Part shown: in pieces, positions 1 through 9,259 of the stretch
Position numbering within the stretch: position 1 is the first letter of the stretch
Layout: each line of letters starts with the position of its first letter
DNA from: Chlamydiota bacterium
GTDB lineage: Bacteria; Chlamydiota; Chlamydiia; Chlamydiales; Parachlamydiaceae
Length of the DNA stretch: 50,156 nt
Direction of reading: 5' to 3'
NCBI GenBank assembly: GCA_013288825.1
Contig: JABDBC010000011.1
Location: 1 to 50,156 of the forward strand
Made by a program: the position numbers and the translations under genes
Notes under the pieces: model-generated
Database searches by the model: none
What the model was told of the DNA's origin: nothing
The model's input: only the letters and a program-made list of their open reading frames with translations

Positions 1-1
1 A

Positions 2-1741
2 ACAAAACTCGCGGAAGAGCTCCTCTTTTCTACTGTAAAACAACCCAGCTTTGCCAAACAACTTTACTTTGGCGTGTTTGACCCCACCCATACTCTTCCA
101 TTTCCAGAAGTCACTGAGCAAGAGCGTATTACATCTCAATCTATTCAAACAACCCTGTCTCAAATCGCCGAAAATGAAATCGATCCTGATTGGATCGATC
201 GCAATGCAACCATTCCTGATTCTGTCATACAATCGTTGAGCAAGCTTGGAATCCTTGGCATGACCGTCCCCAAAGAATATGGGGGACTAGGAATGACACA
301 GACCTCTTTTTGCCACGCCATCGAACTCCTGGCGGCACGTTGCGCTTCCACTGCTCTATTTGTGAATGTCCATCAAAGCATTGGTTTAAGAGCCCTCCTC
401 ATTTTTGGTACTCCTGCCCAAAAAGAACGGTGGCTCAAACCTCTTGCGCATGGGGAGCTCTTTGCTGCCTTTTCTTTGACGGAACCCAATGCAGGCTCAG
501 ATGCCAGCGCCATTGAAACGCGCGCTATCTATGATCCAAGTCGCCAGATTTATCGCATCACAGGGAAAAAGCAATGGACCACAAATGGGGGCATCGCTGA
601 TGTTTTAACCGTCATGGCACGTACTGAAATCGATACTCCGCAAGGGAAGCAAGACAAAATTACAGCATTTTTGGTAACCCCCGATATGCCGGGGTTTAAG
701 GTTACAAATCCAGCTCTTGAAAAAGTGGGAATGCGTGGAACTAAAACTGCGAATCTTGCTTTCGACAACATGGAAGTGCCTGCTGAGAACATATTGGGAC
801 CAATCGGAGGGGGACTCCGCGTTTGCCTCACAGTTTTAGACTATGGTCGAACAGCTTTTGGGGCGACATGCACTGGTGCCGCCAAGTACCTCGTCAAACG
901 AGCAATTGAACACGCACGCAGTCGATATCAGTTTAAGAGACCCCTCGCATCATTTGGACTCGTCAAACAAAAGATTGCCAACATGTCAGCATATGCATAT
1001 GCCATGGAGTCAACGACGTATCTGACGGCAGGGTTAATCGACGCTGGTGTAGACGACATCATGCTGGAAGCGGCCATATTGAAAGTTTTTGCAAGTGATT
1101 CGGTATGGACGATTTTGTATGATACCATGCAAATCTATGGAGGACGTTCCTTCTTTACGGATCAACCGTTTGAACGGATGATGAGAGATGCTAGGTTGAA
1201 TATGATTGGAGAAGGTTCCAATGAAGTGATGCGTGCTTTTATCGGTGCAGTCGGGATGCGAGATGTGGGGATCGAACTCAAAACTATTGTAGACCAACTC
1301 AAGAGCCCACCAAAATTCATCGAAGCCTTGTGGGGGTATGCTCAACGGAGCTATCGACGGTGGAATGCCTCGAAGCCTCCTGTAAGGTCTCCTGAATTAC
1401 AGGCAGAGGCAGCTCAGCTTTCTAGGGCAATCCGACGATTTGGCATTGCTGTGGTGCGCTCCTTAGCAAAACATAAGGAACAAGTGTTGGAACAACAGCT
1501 TCTGCTCGATCGCTTAGCTACTTCAGCAATGAGTATTTATACGATGACGGCAGTGTTGAGCAGGTTAGATCGCGATTTGAGCCAAGCCAAAGGAAAACCG
1601 GAACTTATTGGCAATGATCTTGAGATTGGGAAGTTTTATTGTCAGCTTGCTTTGAAGAAAATCGATGAGTCTTTGTCAAATTTGTTTGATTCTCATGATA
1701 GACGCGTGGAGTCCCTTTCTGATAAATTAACGGCGAAATAA
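2..1741 (+). CDS. Acyl-CoA dehydrogenase, N-terminus beyond the window edge
   Basis: FAD-dependent alpha,beta-dehydrogenation of acyl-CoA, the first step of fatty acid beta-oxidation. The frame is open from base 2; the first in-frame start is a GTG at 74, but the 24 codons before it read as protein (for example SFAKQLYFG), so the real start lies left of the window. Signatures seen: LTEPNAGSDA at about nt 476-505 and IGEGSNEVMR at about nt 1205-1234, where the Glu of GEG aligns with the catalytic base of medium-chain enzymes. About 160 residues follow that motif, more than in short- and medium-chain enzymes and resembling the longer VLCAD/ACAD9-type architecture. Chain-length preference cannot be read from sequence. 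Chlamydiaceae lack beta-oxidation, so this fits an environmental relative. Family assignment is secure; partners lie outside the window. Confidence 0.9.
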   Translation, partial: TKLAEELLFSTVKQPSFAKQLYFGVFDPTHTLPFPEVTEQERITSQSIQTTLSQIAENEIDPDWIDRNATIPDSVIQSLSKLGILGMTVPKEYGGLGMTQTSFCHAIELLAARCASTALFVNVHQSIGLRALLIFGTPAQKERWLKPLAHGELFAAFSLTEPNAGSDASAIETRAIYDPSRQIYRITGKKQWTTNGGIADVLTVMARTEIDTPQGKQDKITAFLVTPDMPGFKVTNPALEKVGMRGTKTANLAFDNMEVPAENILGPIGGGLRVCLTVLDYGRTAFGATCTGAAKYLVKRAIEHARSRYQFKRPLASFGLVKQKIANMSAYAYAMESTTYLTAGLIDAGVDDIMLEAAILKVFASDSVWTILYDTMQIYGGRSFFTDQPFERMMRDARLNMIGEGSNEVMRAFIGAVGMRDVGIELKTIVDQLKSPPKFIEALWGYAQRSYRRWNASKPPVRSPELQAEAAQLSRAIRRFGIAVVRSLAKHKEQVLEQQLLLDRLATSAMSIYTMTAVLSRLDRDLSQAKGKPELIGNDLEIGKFYCQLALKKIDESLSNLFDSHDRRVESLSDKLTAK

Positions 1742-1784
1742 AAAGGGATGAGAAATCTGGATTCTCAGAGAAATGATGAAAACG

Positions 1785-1813
1785 TTGACTTTATATATAA
1801 TATAATCTACAAT
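1785..1813 (+). promoter_or_regulatory. Sigma70-like promoter for the secreted orphan gene
   Basis: TTGACT (1785-1790) and TACAAT (1808-1813) are separated by 17 bases, which puts a start about 25-30 bases ahead of the ATG at 1846. The surrounding stretch is very A+T-rich, so overlapping alternatives such as TATAAT at 1801 exist with poorer spacing. Confidence 0.5.
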
Positions 1814-1845
1814 TTATTTTTTAAACTGAATTAACTAGGTTTTTT

Positions 1846-2493
1846 ATGAGTAAATATGTATTGCTTGTTTTAATTGCGTGTTTTACAAATGTCTTCGCTA
1901 GTGTTGAAGTAGATCAATCTACGTCAGCAATGATCCAATCGAACCCCGAAGCTATGTGGATTCAAGGAACAATTCATCGCGAAATTGTTGATATTATGCA
2001 TAATGGGGGGCTTGAAGAGGGATGCCCAAGTACAATGCGGTTAGAATCTAAATGGATTCTTACTGTCGATCAACAAAAAATCCAAGATTTAGTCTCTTAT
2101 CTTCAAGAGAGCGTGCTTTTGATGCATCCGGATAAAAAATTTGAGGAACTAGAAACTTCACATGAATATGCCATATTAAAAACATTGTCTTGGCATGAGT
2201 CAAGTTTCTTTTATTATAATGAGAAAGCGCTAAAATGGAAAGATGATTTCGTATGGAATATTAAAATAAAAAATATTGTCATTGACGGCGATCAGTGGAT
2301 GTTGGAATTAGATTTGGATACTACTTTTAATCAAATTAAAAAGCTCTATAAACTCCAGCCTATTAATCTTTACAATTGGCCTGAGTCTATTAAGTATGGC
2401 GATTCCTGTTGGAGGCTGTTGATAGGTCGTCATCCAGATAAATATAAGACAAGCCCATATCCCTACATCCCGATAATGAAAAGATGCACATAA
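1846..2493 (+). CDS. Hypothetical secreted protein
   Basis: A 215-residue protein I do not recognise. The N-terminus MSKYVLLVLIACFTNVFAS is a good Sec signal peptide with cleavage probably after FAS. The mature part is rich in aromatic and acidic residues, has no further hydrophobic segment and no catalytic motif I can name. Two Cys (around residues 60 and 188) could form a disulphide outside the cytoplasm. It stands alone between the acyl-CoA dehydrogenase gene and an ATPase gene on the same strand, with its own candidate promoter just upstream. The Shine-Dalgarno is weak (CTAGG ahead of ATG). An exported, lineage-specific protein is an inference from the signal peptide only. Confidence 0.65.
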   Translation: MSKYVLLVLIACFTNVFASVEVDQSTSAMIQSNPEAMWIQGTIHREIVDIMHNGGLEEGCPSTMRLESKWILTVDQQKIQDLVSYLQESVLLMHPDKKFEELETSHEYAILKTLSWHESSFFYYNEKALKWKDDFVWNIKIKNIVIDGDQWMLELDLDTTFNQIKKLYKLQPINLYNWPESIKYGDSCWRLLIGRHPDKYKTSPYPYIPIMKRCT

Positions 2494-2571
2494 TACGTAT
2501 ATTTTTCCTTGATTTTGTCCATACGATTGGCTAAAATAACCCTATATATTAACCATATGAAGGGCGAAAAA

Positions 2572-3903
2572 ATGGACAGAATGTTGGAGCAGGGTCTTAG
2601 GCAATGGAAAAAAAATCCAACTCATTACCCCTTATTGCTTCGTGGAGCTCGGCAAGTTGGAAAGACATATCTTGTAGAAAAATTCGGCAAAAGAGAATTT
2701 GAGTCAACCGTATCAGTCAATTTTGAAGCTCAACCAGAAGCAATTGCCTGTTTTGAAACGCTCGATCCCATTCAAATATGCTCACGCCTTGAGAGGATTC
2801 TAGATACCCCCATATTACCTGGGAAAACACTTCTCTTTCTTGATGAAATTCAAGCATGTCCTAAAGCTATCGTTGCTTTGCGCTACTTTAAAGAAAAACT
2901 ACAGTCTCTTCATGTCATAGGAGCGGGCTCTTTGATGGAATTTGCTCTCATCAACGGCAAGTTTTCATTCCCAGTTGGCAGAGTTCAATTTCTCTATCTA
3001 AAACCCCTCTCCTTTGAAGAGTATCTCTCAGCCCGAGGTAAGTCTGGGCTTTTAGAACAACTGACCTCTTGTAAGATTCGAAAGCCTCCATCTCCCAACC
3101 TACATCTAGAGATGCTCCAGCTAGTAAAGGAATATTTTTTAACGGGAGGCATGCCAGCTGCCGTTGCTAAGTATTGCCAAACAGAATCATTATATGAATG
3201 TGCCCAAATTCAAGACATCCTGCTTTCCACCTATCGGGCTGATTTTTCTAAATATGCTACCGAAGCTGAACAAAAGTATTTGCGCATTCTATTTGACGGT
3301 TTGCCTCAAACAATTGGACAGCAGTTTAAGTACTCTAAAATTGATGCACATATCCGTTCGAGAGAACTCAAATACGCATTAGAACAACTAGAGTGGGCAG
3401 GACTGTTCCGCCCGATCTATGCCTCTTCGGCGGCAGGTATCCCCTTATCTAGCCAACTAAAACGTTCAATGTTTAAAACACTCTTTCTTGATATCGGACT
3501 ATTACAAAGGGCTTTGCAACTAGATCCAGAAACTATTTGGAAGGAAGATTTGATCCAAATTAATGCTGGAGCGCTAGCTGAGCAATTTGTGGGGCAAGAA
3601 TTGCTGGCCTATTCGGATCCGCACAGAGAAGAACAGCTTTTTTATTGGCAACGTGAGAAAACAGGAAGTGAAGCAGAAGTCGATTACCTTTTAACGATAG
3701 GTCGCCACATCATTCCCGTTGAAGTTAAATCTGGCCCAAGGGGAAAGCTAAAATCTCTGCATCAATTTATGGAAGAAAAAGCATCAAAAATAGGTATTCG
3801 CATCTCTCAAGCTCCTCTATCTTTCGATAACGGGATACTTTCTATCCCGCTCTACCTCATAGTTCATCTACCTCGAATTGCTCAAGAGGCTTTGGAGATA
3901 TGA
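2572..3903 (+). CDS. AAA ATPase with DUF4143 domain
   Basis: About 443 residues. Walker A is GARQVGKTY near residue 20 and Walker B is LLFLDEIQ near residue 80, followed by the AAA_14 core. The C-terminal half has the DUF4143 signature: GSEAEVDYLL followed by IPVEVKSG, resembling a PD-(D/E)XK nuclease-like fold with D, E and K in order. The family is common in accessory regions of bacteria and archaea; its role is unknown. I chose the ATG at 2572 because AAGGGCG lies about seven bases before it; ATG 2557 and a TTG at 2509 are alternatives. The 3' end overlaps the end of the convergent CPAF gene by 47 bases. A second member of the family lies at 13877-15106. Confidence 0.85.
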   Translation: MDRMLEQGLRQWKKNPTHYPLLLRGARQVGKTYLVEKFGKREFESTVSVNFEAQPEAIACFETLDPIQICSRLERILDTPILPGKTLLFLDEIQACPKAIVALRYFKEKLQSLHVIGAGSLMEFALINGKFSFPVGRVQFLYLKPLSFEEYLSARGKSGLLEQLTSCKIRKPPSPNLHLEMLQLVKEYFLTGGMPAAVAKYCQTESLYECAQIQDILLSTYRADFSKYATEAEQKYLRILFDGLPQTIGQQFKYSKIDAHIRSRELKYALEQLEWAGLFRPIYASSAAGIPLSSQLKRSMFKTLFLDIGLLQRALQLDPETIWKEDLIQINAGALAEQFVGQELLAYSDPHREEQLFYWQREKTGSEAEVDYLLTIGRHIIPVEVKSGPRGKLKSLHQFMEEKASKIGIRISQAPLSFDNGILSIPLYLIVHLPRIAQEALEI

Positions 3904-5644
3904 GGTCCATGACAGCAGCATTTACCGCATTGACATAATCCTTGTAATTATTTTGCAAGTCGGCGGCAGTCACCTCATAAATAATATCAGGAACAACACC
4001 CAAATTCTCAAGAACACTGCTATCTACTCGCTCTGCTATTGAACCTGTAAATGAAAAATGAGAAATGCCAAATCTATTTGGATACGCATGACTTAACACA
4101 TACCCACCTGCTCCTGCAGTGCGCGTTCCAAAAATTGTCGCTCGGTTGTTGTCTTGCAAAATCGCGGGCAGGAAATCTCCACATGAGAAGGCTAAGTGAT
4201 TAACCATAAACAGGATGGGTTTAGTATATTGCACTGACGGAGATGGCCATATGTAGTCAATTCCATACATGGGCGCTACCTGAGTGATCGATCGTCCTGC
4301 ATCCCATTCGTCGATAATAAAATTAAAATATCGGATCAAACCAAATATCACATTGAGTGTGATTGGATATCCCGTAAGCGTGGGCTCCTCGGCATCTTCA
4401 GTATCCTCGTGCGCCATTAGACGACCCATCTCCGTTGAATGTATCTCATCTAATGCATCGTATGCAAAATAGATATCCTCTTGAGTCAGCGATACACGAT
4501 GAGAGGGCACGTGCAATGGGTACTCAGAAAGCATTGAACCGAGGGCATATACATGAAACAAATGACCGCCAGGATTATTGGTTTGATCAATGACCAAAGC
4601 GTCACTTGTCCGCTCAAAAAGGTCCATCAGGTGCTGAAACTCTCGAGCTCCAGCATCGATTCCCAAGTAGTCTGGAATGCGGACATATCCGATGATTTGA
4701 TGCTGCTCGTTTTCATAAAGATAGGCATCAAAATAACTAGTGTAATCTGATGCCCATATTAATTGTCCCAAATCAGGCAAAAAGCCTATCCGACTGCCTA
4801 TTAAGCGAGCCTCGTCCCCTTTATAAGGACTTAATGCATCTAAATATCCTTTATAAAAACCAGCGGTCATCTCCTTTTTGAAAAAAGAGTGACTCCACAA
4901 TGATTTCTTAGGCATTGAACTTGAATTTGCACCTGCATCCTTTTTATTAAATGACATTGCCATGGCCTGAGCAAATGGCGTATGAGTGATTTTCTCGGGA
5001 GTGTAATCCCACCTCATTGGATAGTCAAAAACAGTCCCATCACGATGCTTGAGCGTGACAAAGACTCGACCTTTTGGTACCTGTTTTCCAAGTGAACCTA
5101 GCCGTGCGGTAAGAAATATTTCTGCCAAACCTTGATCAGTAAGGGATTCGGGATTCCCAAGGTCTGTCGATTTAATTTGCGCAATTGCATCATCGGTGGG
5201 GATGCCATCAAACAACAATACCTCGTCACCGACATTCCAAGTTGGAGGAACTTGGACATTATCAATCCATGTAAGAAAATATCGGCCTTGGCCACCACTT
5301 TGCACGCGAAAGGGCAAATAAGCTGCTTCTGTAGAATAAAAAGTGATGCCGACGTGATAATCACGTGTAGAATTGCAAAAGCCCTTTAGGACGCTTTGAA
5401 ACTCTTTGATTGACATGTTGGGGTTGCTATGCACTTGCGACTTAGCCAGGCTGATTTGTTCATCCAAATCCCAACCTGCATAGCTTTTCTTCCAATCCTT
5501 TGGAGCATACATCACTTCAAAAGTATTTTTTATAATGTCCAAGTCTGCGATCATTTTATGATGAATGGAGTCTGTTTTAGAATACATTATTGTAGGCACT
5601 AAAACGAAAAGAAATGAAAAGAGTAGAGATTGAACAAGTTTCAC
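3857..5644 (-). CDS. CPAF-like tail-specific serine protease
   Basis: A 595-residue homologue of chlamydial protease-like activity factor (CT858 in C. trachomatis). In Chlamydia CPAF is secreted, matures by autoprocessing and cleaves host proteins. The predicted catalytic residues are present: His97 in TRDYHVGI, Ser487 in AFSCGDF and Glu546 in VLENLGV, with spacing close to His105, Ser499 and Glu558 of the C. trachomatis enzyme. Residues 1-21 form a signal peptide ending near MYS. The start is GTG at 5644 with GGAG a few bases ahead and a good promoter further upstream. The acidic segment near residues 410-420 (AHEDTEDAEEP) may be an exposed loop. The gene is convergent with, and overlaps, the upstream ATPase gene. 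A strong taxonomic marker for Chlamydiae. Confidence 0.93.
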   Translation of the reverse strand: MKLVQSLLFSFLFVLVPTIMYSKTDSIHHKMIADLDIIKNTFEVMYAPKDWKKSYAGWDLDEQISLAKSQVHSNPNMSIKEFQSVLKGFCNSTRDYHVGITFYSTEAAYLPFRVQSGGQGRYFLTWIDNVQVPPTWNVGDEVLLFDGIPTDDAIAQIKSTDLGNPESLTDQGLAEIFLTARLGSLGKQVPKGRVFVTLKHRDGTVFDYPMRWDYTPEKITHTPFAQAMAMSFNKKDAGANSSSMPKKSLWSHSFFKKEMTAGFYKGYLDALSPYKGDEARLIGSRIGFLPDLGQLIWASDYTSYFDAYLYENEQHQIIGYVRIPDYLGIDAGAREFQHLMDLFERTSDALVIDQTNNPGGHLFHVYALGSMLSEYPLHVPSHRVSLTQEDIYFAYDALDEIHSTEMGRLMAHEDTEDAEEPTLTGYPITLNVIFGLIRYFNFIIDEWDAGRSITQVAPMYGIDYIWPSPSVQYTKPILFMVNHLAFSCGDFLPAILQDNNRATIFGTRTAGAGGYVLSHAYPNRFGISHFSFTGSIAERVDSSVLENLGVVPDIIYEVTAADLQNNYKDYVNAVNAAVMDLISPKPLEQFEVDEL

Positions 5645-5677
5645 ATTGGACTCCTATCGTAAATTTGCAAAAGCCCA

Positions 5678-5706
5678 ATATTAAACACTTTAAAAATTAA
5701 CCACAA
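5678..5706 (-). promoter_or_regulatory. Promoter for the CPAF-like gene
   Basis: On the minus strand TTGTGG (5706-5701) and TAATAT (5683-5678) are 17 bases apart, about 35 bases ahead of the GTG start at 5644. The -35 side lies only about 17 bases from the edge of the modular palindrome at 5724. Confidence 0.5.
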
Positions 5707-5723
5707 GATTAAGTTAGACCCTG

Positions 5724-5937
5724 TGGGATGGGACAGTTCTGCATAATTTAACAACAGGTGGCTGGGGACGGTTCTCACATAATTTAACAAGTAGGCGGAG
5801 GTGGTTCTGCATAACTTAACAATCTTCAGAATTGTTAAGACATGCAGAACCACCTCCGCCTACTTGTTAAATTATGAAGAACTGTCCCATCCCACCTGTT
5901 GTTAAATTATGCGAGAACCGTCCCCGCCCACCTCAAA
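5724..5937. repeat. Modular inverted repeat (GTTAAATTATG / GAACYGTCCC modules)
   Basis: Arms 5778-5823 and 5831-5876 are complementary at 44 of 46 positions around a 7-base loop. Outside them each arm carries two more modules of about 34 bases made of GAACCGTCCCC or GAACTGTCCCA followed by TTGTTAAATTATG, but the two module types are in swapped order on the two sides. The element separates the divergent 3' end of clpC from the CPAF promoter. A related AGAACCGTCCCC stretch occurs near 30574. No protein-coding potential is apparent. Confidence 0.85.
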
Positions 5938-5962
5938 TCCTCCAGAACTGGACTACTACGAA

Positions 5963-8527
5963 TCACGTTTTAACCGGTGCTTTGAGAGTACTCTCTCGCG
6001 TCAAAGTATGAACTTCTTGATCAATGAAGACAAGACGGTCACCCTCAACTGTTACAACGCATTTGCGTCCTTCATTTGGATGCATCAGAACTTTCTCTGC
6101 AAGAGGATCCTCTAAGTACTCCTCAATTGTGCGGCGCAATGGACGTGCTCCCATTTCAGGTTGGAACCCTTTTTCCACTAAGAAGCTTTTTGCTGCATTG
6201 TCCAATTCAAGAATAATCTCTCTTTGGGTCAGCCTTATTTGCATCTTGCTAATTTCAAGCTCGATCACTTGCAGGAGCTGCTCGCGATTCAAGGGATGGA
6301 ATACAATGATATCATTCAAACGATTGAGGAACTCAGGCTTGAAGTGCTTTCTGACAGCACTCAAAACCTTGTCTCTAATCCGATCATAATCTAGCGAATC
6401 TTCAGAAGCACCAAATCCCACTTCTGAACCTTTTTTGATCAGATCGGCTCCAACATTCGATGTCATTACAATAATAGTATTGCGGAAGTCAATCTTACGT
6501 CCGAAGGAATCTGTCAGCCGACCTTCTTCCAAGATTTGAAGAAGAATATCCATGACATCAGGGTGAGCTTTCTCAATTTCATCGAATAGAACAACAGAAT
6601 ATGGCCTTTGGCGTACCTGTTCGGTCAGCTGCCCCCCTTCTTCGTGTCCGACGTAGCCTGGAGGAGATCCTGTCATACGACTGACAGCAAATTTCTCCAT
6701 ATATTCGGACATATCCACTTGAATCAGGGCATCTTCGCCGCCAAACAAATGGACCGCCAGCAATTTGGCCAACAAAGTTTTTCCAACTCCTGTAGGACCA
6801 AGGAACATAAACGCACCAATAGGACGCTTTGGATCCTTTATTCCAGCACGGCTGCGGCGAATGGCTCGGCATATGGTGCTGACAGCATCATTTTGACCGA
6901 TGATATTACTGCGAAGCATCTCCTCCATTTTGAGGACTTTCTGCGTTTCCCCTTCAGTCAATCTATTGATGGGGATTCCCGTTTCCCTTGCAACTACAGT
7001 GGCAATATCTTCAGCGGTGACGATGACTTCGTGCTCTTCCTTGTTCACTTCCCATTCAGTGCGTATTTTCTGCAATTGATCTCGAAGAGTTTTTTCTTTA
7101 TCTCGCAGTTTTGCAGCTTTTTCATACTCTTGTCTGCTGATGGCATCTTCTTTTGCGAGGCGCGAGTCTTCGATTTCTGATTCGAATTTGCTGATATCTT
7201 GTGGCTGATTCATCATAGAGATGCGCATTTTCGCACCTGCTACGTCGATCAAATCGATAGCTTTATCTGGTAAAAATCTTCCGTGGACGTAGCGATCCGA
7301 AAGAACCGCAGCAGCTTCTAATGCTTCATTTTCGTAAAGGCACTTATGATGCTCTTCATATTTCGTTTTCAAACCGGTCAGAATTTCAATGGTCTCTTCA
7401 ATGGTAGGGGGCTGAACGATAATTTTCTGGAAGCGACGTTCTAAGGCAGCATCTTTCTCGATATGCTTTCGATACTCATCGATCGTTGTGGCTCCAATAC
7501 ACTGAATTTCACCGCGAGAAAGCGCTGGCTTCAAAATGTTTGATGCATCAATAGCCCCTTCTGCAGCTCCTGCTCCGACTATTGTATGCAACTCATCGAT
7601 GAACAGAAGAATATTTCCATTCTTCTTAATTTCATCCATGACAGCTTTAATGCGTTCTTCAAATTGCCCTCGATATTTCGTCCCCGCAATCATCAGCGGT
7701 AGATCCAGCGTAATAAGACGCTTTTTGCGTAAATTATCAGGAACTTCACCTCTCACAATCGCCTGGGCCAACCCCTCAACGATCGCTGTCTTTCCTACCC
7801 CTGCTTCCCCAACTAATACTGGATTATTTTTTCTTCTTCTGCAGAGAATCAAAATGAGCCGTTCGACCTCATCCTTACGTCCAATGACGGGGTCCATTTT
7901 TCCTTCACGACACATTTCAGTAAGATCGTGTCCATAAGCCTTTAGCGCTGGCATCTTGTCGGAACCGGAGTTGCCATGTCCATTTTTCTCAAACGTTTTG
8001 CCCTGTGATTGCCCGGAAGAAGCACTTGGAGGTATTGCACCTGGCGGTGGACCACCTATGGGGGGGAGTTGCAGATTAAATGTTTCAAGTTCTTTCAAGA
8101 CCTCTTTACGAACTTCTTTTAAATTGACATTTAGATTTTCCAATACTTGCGCAGCAACGCCATCGGTTTGTCTGAGTAATCCCAAAAGTAGGTGCTCAGT
8201 GCCAACATAATTGTGATTTAAATTTGCGGCCTCTTCGTTGGCATATTCGAAGACTTTTTTTACCTTACCCGTAAGAGCCGGGTCGCCATAAACTTGAATC
8301 TCAGGTCCATATCCCACCAGCTTTTCGACTTCACTGCGTACGGTGTCGAAGTCGATATTCAGGTTTCGCAACACATTGACAGCGACCCCTTGACCTAACT
8401 TCAGTAATCCGAGCAGAACGTGTTCTGTCCCAAGATAGTTGTGATTCAACCGTTGAGCTTCGCGCTTCGCCAGTTTAATCACTTGCTTTGCTCGATTGGT
8501 AAATTTATCAAACATCGGATTACTCAC
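5963..8527 (-). CDS. clpC: ClpC, AAA+ unfoldase of the Clp protease
   Basis: An 854-residue Hsp100 ATPase that unfolds substrates and feeds them to ClpP. Order seen: two Clp_N repeats (residues 1-150), a Gly/Pro/Ser-rich linker (about 155-185), the first AAA+ domain with Walker A GEAGVGKT and Walker [10 protein letters not shown], a UVR-containing middle region ([15 protein letters not shown]), the second AAA+ domain with GPTGVGKT and [12 protein letters not shown], and the C-terminal D2 small domain with GARPLRR. Length and order match ClpC rather than ClpA or ClpB. The start ATG at 8527 begins [13 protein letters not shown], as in other chlamydial ClpC. It has no operon partner here: a palindrome lies downstream and a divergent antitoxin-like gene upstream. 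Confidence 0.97.
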   Translation of the reverse strand: MSNPMFDKFTNRAKQVIKLAKREAQRLNHNYLGTEHVLLGLLKLGQGVAVNVLRNLNIDFDTVRSEVEKLVGYGPEIQVYGDPALTGKVKKVFEYANEEAANLNHNYVGTEHLLLGLLRQTDGVAAQVLENLNVNLKEVRKEVLKELETFNLQLPPIGGPPPGAIPPSASSGQSQGKTFEKNGHGNSGSDKMPALKAYGHDLTEMCREGKMDPVIGRKDEVERLILILCRRRKNNPVLVGEAGVGKTAIVEGLAQAIVRGEVPDNLRKKRLITLDLPLMIAGTKYRGQFEERIKAVMDEIKKNGNILLFIDELHTIVGAGAAEGAIDASNILKPALSRGEIQCIGATTIDEYRKHIEKDAALERRFQKIIVQPPTIEETIEILTGLKTKYEEHHKCLYENEALEAAAVLSDRYVHGRFLPDKAIDLIDVAGAKMRISMMNQPQDISKFESEIEDSRLAKEDAISRQEYEKAAKLRDKEKTLRDQLQKIRTEWEVNKEEHEVIVTAEDIATVVARETGIPINRLTEGETQKVLKMEEMLRSNIIGQNDAVSTICRAIRRSRAGIKDPKRPIGAFMFLGPTGVGKTLLAKLLAVHLFGGEDALIQVDMSEYMEKFAVSRMTGSPPGYVGHEEGGQLTEQVRQRPYSVVLFDEIEKAHPDVMDILLQILEEGRLTDSFGRKIDFRNTIIVMTSNVGADLIKKGSEVGFGASEDSLDYDRIRDKVLSAVRKHFKPEFLNRLNDIIVFHPLNREQLLQVIELEISKMQIRLTQREIILELDNAAKSFLVEKGFQPEMGARPLRRTIEEYLEDPLAEKVLMHPNEGRKCVVTVEGDRLVFIDQEVHTLTRESTLKAPVKT

Positions 8528-8684
8528 TTTTTAGTATGAAGAGATCGGGGAATGCGGGGAAATGATCAACTCTTCCCTCGTTCCCTTCTCTTGAATGTAA
8601 TTCTCTCCCATTTTTTTGTAAATCTCAACTTCTTTGTTCAGCTTTTCAATTGCAATTTGAAGTCATAAAGTTGTAGTTTACGTA

Positions 8685-8713
8685 TTTACATAAAATACAA
8701 TGACAGCTATAAT
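8685..8713 (+). promoter_or_regulatory. Strong promoter of the antitoxin-like operon
   Basis: TTTACA (8685-8690) and a perfect TATAAT (8708-8713) with a 17-base spacer that contains the half-palindrome GTATTT/AAATAC (8683-8698), a plausible autorepression operator. AGGAGAG lies just before the ATG at 8739. Confidence 0.65.
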
Positions 8714-8738
8714 AAAGGCGTAACCAAGGAGAGAAGTT

Positions 8739-9017
8739 ATGAGTGCAAATGCCCATCACCATCGTGAAAAGGTCAGATTAACTGTCGAGTGTTCGTTAGA
8801 TGAAAGAACCTATATTAAAATGCTAGCCGCAAAAAAACACATGACGATCAGTGAATTTCTTTTGACTTCTGTGAGAGAGATAATGCCCTGTACTCGAACT
8901 CACGAACCAAATGCTGAAACTATTGAAGCTTTGAAAGAATCTAGAAAAGGCAAGCTTGAAAGCTATGAGACACTTGATGAATTCTGGAAAGCAATGGGGA
9001 TTGATCCCAATGCTTAA
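8739..9017 (+). CDS. Ribbon-helix-helix (DUF1778/RelB-like) antitoxin
   Basis: A 92-residue protein with an N-terminal beta strand and two helices of ribbon-helix-helix type (EKVRLTVECSLDERTYIKML, then MTISEFLLTSVRE), the DNA-binding module of DUF1778-type antitoxins. The acidic, flexible C-terminus (residues 55-92) would be the toxin-binding tail. Promoter and Shine-Dalgarno are both strong, typical for antitoxin-first operons. The next gene overlaps its end by 8 bases. No recognisable toxin follows, so the pair may be a remnant or may act with a distant partner. Function is inferred from fold and context. Confidence 0.7.
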   Translation: MSANAHHHREKVRLTVECSLDERTYIKMLAAKKHMTISEFLLTSVREIMPCTRTHEPNAETIEALKESRKGKLESYETLDEFWKAMGIDPNA

Positions 9018-9183
9018 ATCAACCCCTACCACTGAAGCAATTGTAGAAAAACTTAAATATAAAAAAATGTCATTAGAAGAGCAGTATAAGCTCGCTGCTA
9101 AGGACGAGAAAAGAAATGAAGAGTCTAGGGAATGGGAACATGCAATGATTGGAGATGGATTTAATGACAAAAATGACTGGTAA
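9010..9183 (+). CDS. Small acidic antitoxin-like protein
   Basis: 57 residues starting at ATG 9010, inside the last codons of the previous gene, so translation is probably coupled. The sequence is helical and charged; the tail EWEHAMIGDGFND resembles the C-termini of small MazE/VapB-type antitoxins in which an Ala/Glu-rich helix ends in IGD. I cannot name a family with certainty. A short open stretch after its stop (about 9202-9256), reading IELVDSETLENIKVVLEN, looks protein-like and may be the tail of a lost toxin. Confidence 0.45.
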   Translation: MLKSTPTTEAIVEKLKYKKMSLEEQYKLAAKDEKRNEESREWEHAMIGDGFNDKNDW

Positions 9184-9259
9184 TCTAGATGAATTAATAA
9201 AATAGAATTAGTCGATTCAGAGACACTCGAAAATATAAAAGTGGTTCTTGAAAATAACC

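Noticed and set aside
3834-3853. CGGGATA/TATCCCG hairpin between the convergent ATPase and CPAF ends
   Set aside because: It lies inside the ATPase coding sequence at its overlap with CPAF, and has no T-run in either direction, so a terminator call is not supported.
5641-5853. 70-codon minus-strand frame upstream of CPAF
   Set aside because: It lies within the modular palindrome and the CPAF promoter; its sequence merely reads through repeat modules.
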